NCBI GenBank assembly: GCA_002457215.1
Contig: NTJZ01000003.1
Location: 1-64,000 of the forward strand
DNA: 64,000 nucleotides
Reading direction: 5' to 3'
DNA from: OM182 bacterium MED-G28
GTDB taxonomy: Bacteria; Pseudomonadota; Gammaproteobacteria; Pseudomonadales; Pseudohongiellaceae
The notes under the pieces: model-generated
The model's input: the letters and a program-made list of their open reading frames with translations, nothing else
Told to the model about the DNA's origin: nothing
Databases searched by the model: none
Shown: one piece after another, positions 1-9,414 of the stretch
Numbering within the stretch: the first letter of the stretch is position 1
How the letters are laid out: each line of letters starts with the position of its first letter
Made by a program: the position numbers and the translations under genes

Positions 1-114
1 TTGACGTTCTTCATACGCAGCGCGAATCATTGGCAATACCGCAGTCCCAATGAATATAACAGCAACTATGCCGGCGAGAGTTAATATGTTTCTTTCGCGC
101 GCTGATACTTGCAT
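1..114 (-). CDS. gspM: Type II secretion protein M-like (GspM), partial
   Basis: This gene is not in the ORF track because the window edge cuts it. The minus strand from 114 reads MQVSARERNILTLAGIVAVIF and stays open to base 1, giving 38 residues. A short basic cytoplasmic start containing 'ARER' followed by one hydrophobic helix is typical of GspM-type inner-membrane proteins, which partner GspL in the type II secretion platform. It starts 18 bp after the gspL-like stop codon on the same strand, so the two are probably co-transcribed. The name rests on the N-terminus and the neighbour only; a PilO-like protein is the alternative. Confidence 0.6.
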   Translation of the reverse strand, partial: MQVSARERNILTLAGIVAVIFIGTAVLPMIRAAYEERQ

Positions 115-132
115 TAGGCTTTGCCCTTATGA

Positions 133-1416
133 CTAATCATCTGGAAAATGTCTCACCATATAGGCTTCGAAGTTGACTGGGCTTAGCCGTAAATCTATGT
201 AGTACCTCGTGTTATTTGTCGCACGGGAAAAAATCACTTCGGTGAAAAGCGGATCTTGTTCTAAGCGCTGCAGTATTGCCTGTGGATCAGAGCTGGTCCC
301 TTGAATTTTGACCAACCCTTCAGAGATTTCTAAAGAAGTTAATCTTTCCGGGCTGAGTACATTTTGCAATGTAAACATGGCTTCACGTATGCGCTGATCT
401 GGAAAGTCACTCAGTGCCCCCCACTCATTTTCAAAATTCACCACCATTTGTTGATCTTGGCGGGCATCAGTAGACATTAATCTGTTTGATTCTAGAGTTG
501 CGGCAGCACTGCGAAACTCTAATGACTGTTGCAGGAACGGAATTACTGAGACAAAGAGTAATACTGCTAGCACGATTACGCCTGCTAATACTTTTCTGCT
601 ATTCTCTATTTTTTTTCGCGCATTCAATGCATCAATTGGGAAAAAGTTGTACTCGCTATTTATACTTTTATTTAAAGGCGCTAAATAGTGTTGGAAATTA
701 CTATATTCCTTAACTACGCCAGTTGAATTTTTTTTTACTGCGCTTTCCCACTGCTCAGAAAAGTCTTGTTGTTTAAAATCTTGTTTATTGACTTGCTGCC
801 AAGATCTTAGGAATCCATCTTTAAAAGTAACGAACGAAACATCGGTCGAATCTTCGTCCAGTACACACTCATCGAGATTATCGATGGTGGCATTGAGTAT
901 TCTCGGTTTTATTGCCGCGAGAAAAAGGTTTTCTGCGTTAAAGGCTTCGAACAATGCGTTGAGCTTTGATTGCGGCATCCACAAGGCTATGGACTCCATG
1001 CCTCCATCGCTGCTATTTGCATCTATGGCTAAAGAAAGACTCTTACCATAGGAAGGTAGAATGGTTTCGGTTTGCAATCGTAGCGCCGAAATCAAATTCT
1101 CCTTTGATAGACCCGGGAACGCATGAGCCGAAGAAATAAACTCGGGCGAAGGAAGAAGCAACAACACCGCAATTTCGTCTGCAGCGGTTACGATAAGCTG
1201 CTTGGCAGCTGTAGCAATAGCATCTGCATTTTTAGATTCCAGGCTTGCGACATTACCAGATTCAACATGCACTAACTCATCGTCGAACACCATTAAAGTG
1301 GTATTGATTGCGTTTAGGAGTTCTTTGCGCGAGCTGCCCTCCAAAGCTTTTTTGATTGGAGCAGTTACGCGGTCGAAAAGCTGTTGTTGAAAGCTGCCCA
1401 TGGCTTCGTCTAGCAA
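133..1416 (-). CDS. gspL: GspL/PilN-like type II secretion inner-membrane protein
   Basis: A protein of about 427 residues with a cytoplasmic N-terminal part, one membrane helix around residues 275-297 (VLAGVIVLAVLLFVSVIPF), and a periplasmic C-terminal part with the PilN/GspL-like stretch 'LTSLEISEGLVKIQGTSSD'. In the type II secretion platform GspL recruits the GspE ATPase and binds GspM, and a gspM-like start follows 18 bp downstream. The track start is a TTG. An ATG lies five codons later (MGSFQQQL), and the frame stays open about 38 codons upstream without an ATG, so the true start is uncertain. The family call is good; the exact subfamily (GspL against a PilM-PilN fusion) is less sure. 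Confidence 0.65.
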   Translation of the reverse strand: MLDEAMGSFQQQLFDRVTAPIKKALEGSSRKELLNAINTTLMVFDDELVHVESGNVASLESKNADAIATAAKQLIVTAADEIAVLLLLPSPEFISSAHAFPGLSKENLISALRLQTETILPSYGKSLSLAIDANSSDGGMESIALWMPQSKLNALFEAFNAENLFLAAIKPRILNATIDNLDECVLDEDSTDVSFVTFKDGFLRSWQQVNKQDFKQQDFSEQWESAVKKNSTGVVKEYSNFQHYLAPLNKSINSEYNFFPIDALNARKKIENSRKVLAGVIVLAVLLFVSVIPFLQQSLEFRSAAATLESNRLMSTDARQDQQMVVNFENEWGALSDFPDQRIREAMFTLQNVLSPERLTSLEISEGLVKIQGTSSDPQAILQRLEQDPLFTEVIFSRATNNTRYYIDLRLSPVNFEAYMVRHFPDD

Positions 1417-1570
1417 ATTGGAATCTCTTACTTCACTGATTCCTAATTTGCGCGCTAAGTTCCTGAATAATTGATTAATTCTGAAGTTTAAGACTGATAT
1501 GAGAGAAAAATAGTTCTAAATAAAAACAAAAATTTTACGGATAGCTAATTATCGAGCCTCCTGAACGACG

Positions 1571-1598
1571 TCGCCCCAGGTTTTAAGGCCCGGGGCGA
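1571..1598 (-). terminator. Strong hairpin downstream of dsbA, no U-tract
   Basis: The arms TCGCCCCAGG and CCCGGGGCGA pair over 10 positions, one being a mismatch or G-U depending on strand, around an 8-base loop. The hairpin lies between the end of dsbA and the start of gspL on the minus strand. No T-run follows on either strand, so it is not a classical intrinsic terminator. It may stabilise the dsbA mRNA 3' end or partly terminate. Confidence 0.45.
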
Positions 1599-1624
1599 GA
1601 GTTTATAGAGTTTTAGAGGAAGAC

Positions 1625-2296
1625 TTAATCGCCAGAACCACGGATAGCTTGCCTTTCTTTTTCTACAAGAAAATCAACAACATCCAGCATTTCTTGCTGA
1701 GTACGTACGTTGTCATTGGTAGCGATCAGGTACTTCCCGTTAACGATCATGTTTGGGGTTGACCGAATTCCATAATCATCCATTCTTTTTTCAGCCTGAT
1801 TTACTTTGGTGCGTACTGAGAAAGAATTAAAGGTCCTTTCAAAATCTTCTTGGCTGACCCCATGAGTCTCAAACAATTCACCAATTGCCCGCTCATCTTG
1901 CAGAATATTGCGCTCAACATTGATCGCATTAAAGATTTGCTCATGCAGAACCTCGAGGGCACCAAGAGCCTCTGCGGTGTAGTAGACCTGAGCATGAGTT
2001 TTCATTAAACCGTTCCACATCGCGGGGAAACGCATAAACTCAACATCCGCAGGCGCATTTTCTTCCCAATTAACGATTAGTGGCTCAAAACGAAAACAAT
2101 GCGAACAGCCGTACCAAAACGCCTCAATCACTTCCACTTTAGAAGTATCGTTGGTGTTAACGGGGTTGGGAAGTTCGGCATAATGAGTGCCAGCGACGAA
2201 GCGCTCTATCTGTCCATAACTTGACAGCGCGAAAGGCAACAATAGCAGTATTACCAAGGTCTTTAGCGTTCTTTTGATCAATGTATTCTTGGTCAT
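1625..2296 (-). CDS. dsbA: Thiol:disulfide interchange protein DsbA
   Basis: DsbA oxidises cysteine pairs of exported proteins in the periplasm and is re-oxidised by DsbB. The 223-residue protein starts with a signal peptide (MTKNTLIKRTLKTLVILLLLPFALSSYGQ). It has the thioredoxin-fold active site C-S-H-C in 'WYGCSHCFRFEP' and a cis-proline loop 'RSTPNMIVNG'. The family usually has C-P-H-C, so Ser replaces Pro inside the motif, which may tune the redox potential. I chose the ATG at 2296 rather than the track start 20 codons upstream, because AAGGTGGAG lies just before it and the signal peptide then begins normally. It is followed by a strong hairpin and gspL. Confidence 0.9.
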   Translation of the reverse strand: MTKNTLIKRTLKTLVILLLLPFALSSYGQIERFVAGTHYAELPNPVNTNDTSKVEVIEAFWYGCSHCFRFEPLIVNWEENAPADVEFMRFPAMWNGLMKTHAQVYYTAEALGALEVLHEQIFNAINVERNILQDERAIGELFETHGVSQEDFERTFNSFSVRTKVNQAEKRMDDYGIRSTPNMIVNGKYLIATNDNVRTQQEMLDVVDFLVEKERQAIRGSGD

Positions 2297-2493
2297 CTTT
2301 TGGACTCCACCTTCTTTAATCCAGTTTAGCAGGACAATGGCGAAAAACGTTACCACAGGGAATTGCGGCTTGCCATCTTAGCGCGCAAAAAATTAGGTCT
2401 AAACAAATCAAGCTGGCTGGTTTTCGAGTTAGTTTTTCTCTGCTGGTCTCAGATTGGAAATTTTGCACTTAGGGTGCGTTAGTGATTCAGTGA

Positions 2494-3105
2494 CTAATTT
2501 AATCCAGAAACATAACTAGCCAACGCTTCTAATTCTTTGTCCGTAAGTCGCTCAACAACTGAGCGCATCATTGCACTCGAGTCGTTCTGGCGCTCACCGG
2601 CGCGAAAAGCCTTTAGTTGAAGCAGTGTGTATTCGGAGTGCTGACCGCTCAAAGAAGGGAATCCAGCAGGCCCATTGCCATTCCCGGTAGGTGAATGACA
2701 TGCTGAGCAGGCTGCAACCGATAAGTCTTTAATGCCGGCTCTATAGAGAGTTTCGCCCAATTCCAAAGTTTCCGGGTCAGCACCCAGCAAGCTCACTTGC
2801 TGAGAAGAATACCAGGCAGCTATATCGAGTACGTCTTGATCAGTCAGTGCGGCAACCATGGCCGTCATAGTCGGGTTTACTCGCGCACCTGACTTGTAGT
2901 CCTTTAATTGTTTTACAAGGTAACTGGCATTTTGGCCGGCCAATTTCGGGTTGATAGAAAGTTGGCTATTGCCGTCGGCTCCATGACAGGTTGCACAGAG
3001 CGCTGACTTTGCCTGACCTGCAGCAGCATCACCTTGGGCAAATAGGAGTTGAGGCGCAATGCTACTAAGGAAAATGGGTAAAATGACGCTGGCTAGTTTC
3101 TTCAT
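2494..3105 (-). CDS. Di-heme cytochrome c4
   Basis: A periplasmic electron carrier of 203 residues with a cleavable signal peptide ending near 'LLFAQ' and two tandem cytochrome c domains. Heme motifs are C-A-T-C-H in the first half and C-S-A-C-H in the second. Likely axial methionines are in 'NPTMTAMV' and 'SSAMMRSV'. Cytochrome c4 delivers electrons to terminal oxidases, so it could feed the caa3-type oxidase encoded about 9 kb away. It is divergent from engB, an arrangement seen in pseudomonads. Length and layout match the family. Confidence 0.93.
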   Translation of the reverse strand: MKKLASVILPIFLSSIAPQLLFAQGDAAAGQAKSALCATCHGADGNSQLSINPKLAGQNASYLVKQLKDYKSGARVNPTMTAMVAALTDQDVLDIAAWYSSQQVSLLGADPETLELGETLYRAGIKDLSVAACSACHSPTGNGNGPAGFPSLSGQHSEYTLLQLKAFRAGERQNDSSAMMRSVVERLTDKELEALASYVSGLN

Positions 3106-3402
3106 GAAATTTCCTGGGGTTACTTCTTCAATAATGACTAACTTAAAACGAATTCTTTTGCTTTTGAAAAATTCCTAGCGGTTTCTTGGCTCGCTATCTC
3201 GTACAATAGACACTTCTAACTTGGTTTCTAATCGAAATTCTAAACTTCCTTAGGGCAGCAATGATACCAGCACCACACAAAGGTTTAGTTTTCAAGAAAT
3301 CGCGGCCGCATATTATAGCGTAAATCCGACAGCGACCCTAATGCACTATTGACTCCAATAACCAGCACCAACAATCAGACTCACGAATTTTCAGGCTAAT
3401 TC
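3106..3402. other. Divergent promoter region between cytochrome c4 and engB
   Basis: About 297 bp with no convincing coding sequence. It must hold the outward promoters of the cytochrome c4 gene (minus) and engB (plus). I saw AT-rich stretches (for example TATTATAG near 3312) but no pair of -35 and -10 boxes with good spacing. In enterobacteria the Spot 42 RNA lies near engB and polA; I see no such RNA here. Confidence 0.4.
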
Positions 3403-4044
3403 ATGGATTTCAATCAAACTCACTTTGTTACTAGCGCAGCAACGCTAGCTGCCTGCCCCCAGGACAGTTCAGCCGAGATTGCCTTTGCCGGGCGTTCAAA
3501 CGCGGGAAAATCCAGTGCCATTAATACGCTGTGCAATCAAACGCGTTTAGCCAGGATCAGTAAGACTCCCGGAAGGACGCAACTTATCAATTTTTTCCAA
3601 CTTGTTGATAAAAAATACCTAGTCGATTTACCCGGTTATGGCTTTGCAAAAGTTCCATTAGCGGTCAAAAACAAATGGCAGTTTGAGTTGGAGCAGTATT
3701 TAAGAAAGCGCGAATCTCTAGTGGGCCTTATATTGCTTAGCGATGTACGCCACCCTTTAAAAGACTTTGACAGGATGATGATTGAATGGGCTATCCAATC
3801 AGAACTACCTTTACATCTACTGTTAACAAAATCAGACAAACTAAAACGAGGTGCAGCACAAAATACCTTGCTCAAAATCAGCAGAGAGCTGGAAGTATTG
3901 CCTAATGTTTCCTTGCAGTTATTTTCTTCACTAAAAAATTCTGGGGTTGATGAAGCTCGTAACAAAATTTCTTCGTGGCTGTCAGTCGATGAAACTGTCG
4001 ATATTGAGATTAATGAGGCGAGAGGATCAAAAGATGCTGGCTAG
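3403..4044 (+). CDS. engB: Ribosome-biogenesis GTPase EngB (YihA/YsxC)
   Basis: A 213-residue TRAFAC-class GTPase needed for late assembly of the large ribosomal subunit. G1 is 'GRSNAGKSS', the switch region '[11 protein letters not shown]', G3 'DLPGYGFAK', and G4 'LLTKSDKL'. The length matches the family. It converges on polA and its stop codon overlaps the polA stop by 4 bp, leaving no room for a terminator between them. The ATG at 3403 begins the conserved N-terminus ([15 protein letters not shown]). Confidence 0.95.
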   Translation: MDFNQTHFVTSAATLAACPQDSSAEIAFAGRSNAGKSSAINTLCNQTRLARISKTPGRTQLINFFQLVDKKYLVDLPGYGFAKVPLAVKNKWQFELEQYLRKRESLVGLILLSDVRHPLKDFDRMMIEWAIQSELPLHLLLTKSDKLKRGAAQNTLLKISRELEVLPNVSLQLFSSLKNSGVDEARNKISSWLSVDETVDIEINEARGSKDAG

Positions 4045-6797
4045 TGGGCTTGATCCCAATTGCTGCCAGTGCCTATATCGACGACGAGAGGTACATCTAG
4101 TGATGCCGCCGTCATCATCCGAAACCTCACTCCTTCGGCGAGCAGTTCGATGTCTTCTTCTTTAACTTCAAATACTAATTCATCATGAACCTGCAGCAAC
4201 ATCCGTGCATCAATGTCTCCCAACGCTAACCAGTGATCAATGTCTATCATTGCCCGCTTAATAATATCTGCGGCTGACCCCTGCATAGGCGCGTTAATCG
4301 CTGTGCGTTGCGCGGCTTTTCTAATCATCGCGTTGCCTGCATGGATATCAGGTAAATACAGCCTCCGCCCAAAAATAGTTTCAACGAAACCTTTCTCATC
4401 CGCGAGTGCCTGGGTTTCGTCCATGTAATTTCTGACACCAGGATACTTCTCAAAATATCGATCTACATACTGCTGAGCATCACTGCGACTCACATTAAGT
4501 TGGTTCGCCAATCCAAAAGCACTCATTCCATAAATGAGGCCAAAATTAATTGCTTTGGCACTGCGTCGCTGATCAGCAGATACTTCATCAAGTGATGTAT
4601 TAAAGACATCGGCGGCGGTCGCCTTGTGCACATCCTGGTCACTGGAAAATGCGGTCAGGAGCCCTGGGTCACCCGACAAGTGCGCCATAATGCGAAGCTC
4701 AACTTGAGAATAGTCTGCCGCCATTAATTTGTAGCCCTTCTCAGAAACAAAAGCTTTGCGTATTTTTCTTCCCTCTGCAGTTCGAATCGGGATATTTTGC
4801 AAGTTAGGTTCCGTTGAGGAAAGACGGCCAGTTGCCGCAACGGCTTGCTGAAAAGAAGAATGAATACGAGCAGTGCCGTTGTTTACCTCTATGGGAAGTT
4901 TGTCGGTATACGTGGATTTTAGTTTCGATAAGGATCGCTGTTCTAAGATAAGTTTAGGAATTTCGTAATCTTGGGCTAGTTCTTGTAATACCGGTTCAGC
5001 CGTTGACGGTTGGCCCGTTGGTGTTTTTTTTATGACTGGCAATTTGAGCTTTTCAAAAAAGATGCTTTGCAGTTGTTTTGGAGAGCCAATGTTAAACTCT
5101 TCGCCAGCGATCTCGTAGATTTCATTTTGTAGCTCTTCTAGCTTGTTACCCAACTCCCCACTCTGCTGTGATAAGGCCTTTTTATCAAGACGAATTCCAT
5201 TTCTTTCTACGTGTTTCAACACCTCCACTAGCGGTAATTCATAATACTTATATAGCCCAAGTAAGTGGCCGTGTGCCGCAAGCTCGTTTTCAAGAAAAAT
5301 AGCTAAGCGATGAATGTAGTCAATTTGCTCATTTGCATAACCAGAAAACTTTTCGATTTGTACTTGTTTCATTATCAACTTGTTACGGCCTTTGCCTAAC
5401 AAGCTTTCTAATTCAATCAAACTCGTATCGAGATAGTGTTTGGCGATATTGCCTAATTGGTGTTTAGTCGCCACTGAATTGAGTACATAGGAAGCGAGCA
5501 GAACGTCGGACTTTATCGGTGCGAGGCTTATGTCATTATTTTGTAAAACATGACTTAAGCGTTTTAGATCATAACCTAACTTATTGATATTAGGATTTTC
5601 TAACAAGGGCTTTAATTGACCCAAGGCCTCCTCAATGGCTAACTGGCCAGGTGCGCCTTCATAATCATGTGCGAGTGGGACATAGTAAGCCTTTCCCAAA
5701 TCTGGGCTTAGGCTGATGCCAATGATATTGGCTTCGAGGAAATGTGCTTCTTCAAGTTCAAGATTGAAAGCGAATGCATCTAGGGAGCCCAAGGATTTAA
5801 CCAAGGCTTCTAACTCTTCACTCCTGGTAACAGTTTCGTAGCTGACACTTTCTGGAATTAGGGAGAGTATATCCTCCTCTTCATTATAACTGCTTACCTC
5901 GTCGCTCTTTGACCCAGATTTTTTAAAGGTTCCGTTTATCCCTTTTTCTTCTAATTCTCGAACCCAGGTCTTAAACTCTAAGTCTGAATATAAATCATAA
6001 AGTGCTTTTTGGTCATCGTCCTGTTTCGTTAAGTCTTTTAGCGAGACGTCCAATGCAACGTCTAGCTTTATAGTTGCCAAGTCATAAGATAGCCGAAGTA
6101 GATCGATATTTTCTCTCAGTCGTTCACCAACCTTACCGCCAATAGCCTTTGCGTTTTCAATGATGCCTTCCATAGAATCATATTCCGACAACCATTTGAC
6201 TGCGGTCTTTGGCCCAACGTTAGGCACGCCTGGAATGTTGTCTGATTTATCTCCCATGAGGGCAAGATAATCAATAATTCTGTTCGGACCAATGCCAAAC
6301 TTGTTGGAAACTCCAACAGTGTCCAATATTTCGTTTGTCATTGTGTTTAACAAAGTGACTTTATCATTAACCAGCTGAGCGAGGTCCTTATCTCCAGTAG
6401 AAATAAGTGTGCTTATGCCGTCTTCACTTGCTTGGTTTGAAAGTGTGCCGATCACATCGTCAGCTTCCACTCCCTCTATTATTAGGAGAGGCAGCCCCAT
6501 CGCTTGAATTATGTCGTGTATAGGTTGAATTTGGCTGCGGAGGTCATCGGGCATTGGCGGGCGATGTGCTTTGTATTCTTTGTAAACATCATTGCGAAAG
6601 GTTTTACCCTTGGCATCGAAAACGATGGCAATGTTAGAGTGATCATGGCTTTTTAGCAGAGCCCGTATCATATTTATTACACCCTTAATTGCGCCAGTAG
6701 GTTGTTGCTTACTGTTTACCAAGGGAGGTAATGCGTGAAAAGCCCTAAACAAATAAGAGGAGCCGTCTACGAGTAAAAGTTCTTTAACGTTTGCCAA
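4041..6797 (-). CDS. polA: DNA polymerase I, proofreading site degenerate
   Basis: Pol I removes RNA primers and fills gaps. The 918 residues hold an N-terminal 5' nuclease domain (about 1-290), a 3'-5' exonuclease-like domain (about 325-510) and an A-family polymerase domain. Polymerase motif A is '[18 protein letters not shown]', the O-helix '[14 protein letters not shown]', and motif C '[12 protein letters not shown]'; all are intact. In the exonuclease domain, an ungapped alignment recalled from E. coli Pol I puts Asn345 at D355, Glu347 at E357, Leu414 at D424 and Gln491 at D501, so the metal-binding site is largely lost. The start is TTG, because an in-frame stop lies two codons upstream. 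Confidence 0.96.
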   Translation of the reverse strand: MANVKELLLVDGSSYLFRAFHALPPLVNSKQQPTGAIKGVINMIRALLKSHDHSNIAIVFDAKGKTFRNDVYKEYKAHRPPMPDDLRSQIQPIHDIIQAMGLPLLIIEGVEADDVIGTLSNQASEDGISTLISTGDKDLAQLVNDKVTLLNTMTNEILDTVGVSNKFGIGPNRIIDYLALMGDKSDNIPGVPNVGPKTAVKWLSEYDSMEGIIENAKAIGGKVGERLRENIDLLRLSYDLATIKLDVALDVSLKDLTKQDDDQKALYDLYSDLEFKTWVRELEEKGINGTFKKSGSKSDEVSSYNEEEDILSLIPESVSYETVTRSEELEALVKSLGSLDAFAFNLELEEAHFLEANIIGISLSPDLGKAYYVPLAHDYEGAPGQLAIEEALGQLKPLLENPNINKLGYDLKRLSHVLQNNDISLAPIKSDVLLASYVLNSVATKHQLGNIAKHYLDTSLIELESLLGKGRNKLIMKQVQIEKFSGYANEQIDYIHRLAIFLENELAAHGHLLGLYKYYELPLVEVLKHVERNGIRLDKKALSQQSGELGNKLEELQNEIYEIAGEEFNIGSPKQLQSIFFEKLKLPVIKKTPTGQPSTAEPVLQELAQDYEIPKLILEQRSLSKLKSTYTDKLPIEVNNGTARIHSSFQQAVAATGRLSSTEPNLQNIPIRTAEGRKIRKAFVSEKGYKLMAADYSQVELRIMAHLSGDPGLLTAFSSDQDVHKATAADVFNTSLDEVSADQRRSAKAINFGLIYGMSAFGLANQLNVSRSDAQQYVDRYFEKYPGVRNYMDETQALADEKGFVETIFGRRLYLPDIHAGNAMIRKAAQRTAINAPMQGSAADIIKRAMIDIDHWLALGDIDARMLLQVHDELVFEVKEEDIELLAEGVRFRMMTAASLDVPLVVDIGTGSNWDQAH

Positions 6798-6813
6798 AGT
6801 TTATGTCCAATCT

Positions 6814-7689
6814 TTAGTAGTTGAAGCAGCTCGTAAATGAGTTGGCGACACTTAATATAAGTCTTCTATATCCGCGAGTTCCATCGTCAATTTCATATCC
6901 AAATAAGTCAACTACTTCACTTTTAATCGCCTGATTTTCGAGCGCTGTGTTCACCAGTTCTTCATCGCTGTCGGCCTCTAGCAGAATACAGGAAGGTGAT
7001 CTCACCTGGAGTTTGTTTCTTAACGCAAGCAAATCACGCATACTCGGTTGAACTTCTGGGTCATGAACAAGTGCAAGCCCGCCTGGTAAGCCAAACTGAC
7101 GCTCAAAATACTGGTAGGCATCATGATAAACCAGATAATCAGGCTGCTGGTATTGGGAAAGTCTGTTTTGCAGAGATCGATTTAATAGGGCTACATCAGA
7201 CTCAAATTGGTTTAAAGCTTCTTGATACTCTTTTTCGTTCTCCGGGTCTAACCCGATTAGGCTGATAGCTAGCTGTTGAGCTATAGAAATAGCATTTTCT
7301 GTGTTTAGCCAAAGATGCAGATCAGCATTGCCGTCATCCAAGTTGTGTAAGCTAATCCCAGAAATACTGGCGGCTGTGATTAATGGCTTCGAACGCGACT
7401 GTGAAGCGAAGATATCCGCCAGGAAAATTTCAAATTCGGGACTCACCCTTAACAACAAATCTGCCTGCTGCATGTTAATCCGATCTGTCGGTGTTAATGA
7501 ATAGTTGTGAGGTGAACCCTGGAAATCAACAATCGAATGAACAGTACCGCGATCTTCGACAATGGCTTGGGCGATCAATCGCAAAGGGCGAATAGAGACC
7601 GTAACAGAAACTTCCCCATAAGATCTTTCGATCCCTACTAGAGAAATTGATAGGGAGATTATAAGAACCAATGAAGTGTATAAGCGCAT
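6814..7689 (-). CDS. znuA: Zinc ABC transporter substrate-binding protein ZnuA
   Basis: A periplasmic metal-binding receptor (cluster A-I) that hands Zn2+ to ZnuBC. The 291 residues begin with a signal peptide (MRLYTSLVLIISLSISLVG). Candidate metal ligands are the histidines in 'GSPHNYSL', 'DLHLWL' and 'VYHDAYQYFERQF'. The usual His/Asp-rich loop is short here. I prefer the ATG at 7689 to the track start 16 codons upstream, because the signal peptide then begins normally and the upstream start would lie almost on the palindrome at 7722-7736. It is divergent from znuCB. Mn2+ specificity is less likely given the whole znuABC set. Confidence 0.88.
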   Translation of the reverse strand: MRLYTSLVLIISLSISLVGIERSYGEVSVTVSIRPLRLIAQAIVEDRGTVHSIVDFQGSPHNYSLTPTDRINMQQADLLLRVSPEFEIFLADIFASQSRSKPLITAASISGISLHNLDDGNADLHLWLNTENAISIAQQLAISLIGLDPENEKEYQEALNQFESDVALLNRSLQNRLSQYQQPDYLVYHDAYQYFERQFGLPGGLALVHDPEVQPSMRDLLALRNKLQVRSPSCILLEADSDEELVNTALENQAIKSEVVDLFGYEIDDGTRGYRRLILSVANSFTSCFNY

Positions 7690-7721
7690 GATGCTGAAAA
7701 GCGAACGAACTATGGCAACGG

Positions 7722-7740
7722 TGGTATGATATACCATTGG
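7722..7740. promoter_or_regulatory. Candidate Zur operator between znuA and znuCB
   Basis: The palindrome TGGTAT-GAT-ATACCA has 6-bp arms and lies in the 120-bp gap between znuA (minus) and znuC (plus). Its core (ATGATATA then CAT) resembles gammaproteobacterial Zur boxes as I remember them. Position and partial consensus support zinc-responsive repression of both transcripts. No zur gene is in the window. Confidence 0.5.
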
Positions 7741-7809
7741 CCTGCAGGCAGATACTTATGCTCAAGATTTGGCTTCTACTAATTTTTTAGAACAGGGTCT
7801 ATTGTCACT

Positions 7810-8586
7810 GTGGAAGCTTCGAGTGCTATCAGAACTAACAGCGGGAAATTACTGCTTTCTGCAAAGGGAATAAGTAAAACTTTAGCTGATCGTCATATCC
7901 TGCAAAACATCGATCTAGAAATCCAAGAAGGGCAAATTATAAGTTTAATTGGGCCCAATGGAGCCGGAAAAACAACTCTTGTGAGAGTATTGTTGGGGCT
8001 ACTCACTGCAGATTTAGGGAACATCTACCATCGGCCTAAGTTGCGCATAGGCTACATGCCCCAACGACTCATGATTGAGAGCACACTGCCAATTACTGTC
8101 CGCCGTTTTCTGCGGCTAGCAACCCCCTCGTTTAACGATCGAATTGACGCGACGTTACAACAGCTGGAAATCAGTCAACTTGCCGAGCAACAACTGATTT
8201 CTGTTTCTGGAGGCGAACTACAGCGAGTGCTTCTCGCCAGGGCATTGCTTAGAAACCCCCATCTATTAATTCTGGACGAACCTGCTCAAGGGGTCGATAT
8301 TGCCGGCCAAGCAAAACTCTACGCATTAATTGGCAAGATTCGCAATCAGAATGGCTGCGGGGTTCTAATGATATCTCATGACTTGCACCTGGTAATGTCG
8401 TCAACTGATGAAGTAGTTTGTCTGAACCATCATGTTTGCTGCCATGGAAAGCCTGATCAAGTTAGTACTGATCCTGCTTTTCTCGAATTATTTGGCGCTC
8501 ATGTTTCAACCAATCTCGCAGTCTATACTCATCACCATAATCATGAACATGACATAACTGGCGAAGTAAAAACTTCTGAATCATGA
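7810..8586 (+). CDS. znuC: Zinc ABC transporter ATP-binding protein ZnuC
   Basis: The 258-residue ATPase of the zinc importer. Walker A is 'GPNGAGKTTL', the signature 'VSGGELQRVLLARALL', and Walker B 'LLILDEPAQG', with the switch histidine in 'MISHDLHLV'. The C-terminus is histidine-rich (THHHNHEHD), common in zinc-transport ATPases and possibly a metal sensor or buffer. The start is GTG. The stop overlaps znuB by 4 bp (ATGA), indicating translational coupling. Confidence 0.93.
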   Translation: MEASSAIRTNSGKLLLSAKGISKTLADRHILQNIDLEIQEGQIISLIGPNGAGKTTLVRVLLGLLTADLGNIYHRPKLRIGYMPQRLMIESTLPITVRRFLRLATPSFNDRIDATLQQLEISQLAEQQLISVSGGELQRVLLARALLRNPHLLILDEPAQGVDIAGQAKLYALIGKIRNQNGCGVLMISHDLHLVMSSTDEVVCLNHHVCCHGKPDQVSTDPAFLELFGAHVSTNLAVYTHHHNHEHDITGEVKTSES

Positions 8587-9398
8587 TCACAATAACTGAG
8601 CTTGTTACAACAGATTTTTTCTTATTCGCCTTGGTGGCTGGCCTGAGTCTTGCGCTTATCGCAGGGCCACTTGGCTCATTAATCGTATGGCGCCGCATGT
8701 CTTATTTTGGCGATACTTTAGCACACTCGGCATTATTAGGGATCGCTGTTGGCCTGATTACCAATAGCAACCCACAAATGGCTATTATCATTAGTTGTTT
8801 ACTGGTTGGGGTTTTATTAGTCTATCTAGACAAAAATCCCAAAATTTCCACCGACACAGTTCTTGGAATTTTAGCCCATAGTACATTAGCTATAGGCGTT
8901 GTCATTTTGGCGCTAACAGAATCAGTGAGGATAAATTTAGAAGCCTACTTATTCGGCGCTCTGCTAACTATCAATGTAATCGACCTAATTTGGGTAATTG
9001 CGATTATGTTGATTGTGATCTCTACACTTTATTACTTTTGGAATGACTTTCTGTCGGTCACTGTGCATGCGGAGTTAGCAAAAACTGAAGGCATTAACGT
9101 TGAGAGAATGCATTTATTTCTAGTGTTGCTAATAGCGCTAACAATTGCGGTTTCAATGAAAATAGTTGGTGTTTTATTAATAACCTCACTGCTGATTATT
9201 CCGCCTGCTGCAGCAAGAAAGTTCGCCCAAAGCCCAGAGAAAATGGCTATTCTGGCAAGTTTGATCGGTTCGGCTGCTGTCGTACTTGGGCTCTTGTTGG
9301 CCTTTTATGTTGATGCCCCGGTAGGGCCTACGATCGTGGTTGTTGCGACAATTTTCTTCCTCGTATTATCTGTTTTTACTCGCGCGCAAAAAGAATAA
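8583..9398 (+). CDS. znuB: Zinc ABC transporter permease ZnuB
   Basis: A 271-residue polytopic membrane protein of the ABC-3 permease family, with about seven or eight hydrophobic helices. The conserved start 'VWRRMSYFGDTLAHSALLGIA' is characteristic of ZnuB/MntB permeases. It overlaps znuC by 4 bp and completes ZnuABC. It converges on the SCO gene, with only a small AT-rich inverted repeat between them. Confidence 0.94.
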   Translation: MITITELVTTDFFLFALVAGLSLALIAGPLGSLIVWRRMSYFGDTLAHSALLGIAVGLITNSNPQMAIIISCLLVGVLLVYLDKNPKISTDTVLGILAHSTLAIGVVILALTESVRINLEAYLFGALLTINVIDLIWVIAIMLIVISTLYYFWNDFLSVTVHAELAKTEGINVERMHLFLVLLIALTIAVSMKIVGVLLITSLLIIPPAAARKFAQSPEKMAILASLIGSAAVVLGLLLAFYVDAPVGPTIVVVATIFFLVLSVFTRAQKE

Positions 9399-9414
9399 TC
9401 GAAACGAATTATTC
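9393..9414. terminator. Weak bidirectional hairpin between znuB and SCO genes
   Basis: GAATAAT and ATTATTC form a 7-bp stem around CGAAACGA, spanning the stop codons of the two convergent genes. The stem is AT-rich and no long T-run follows, so termination here would be weak. Confidence 0.35.
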
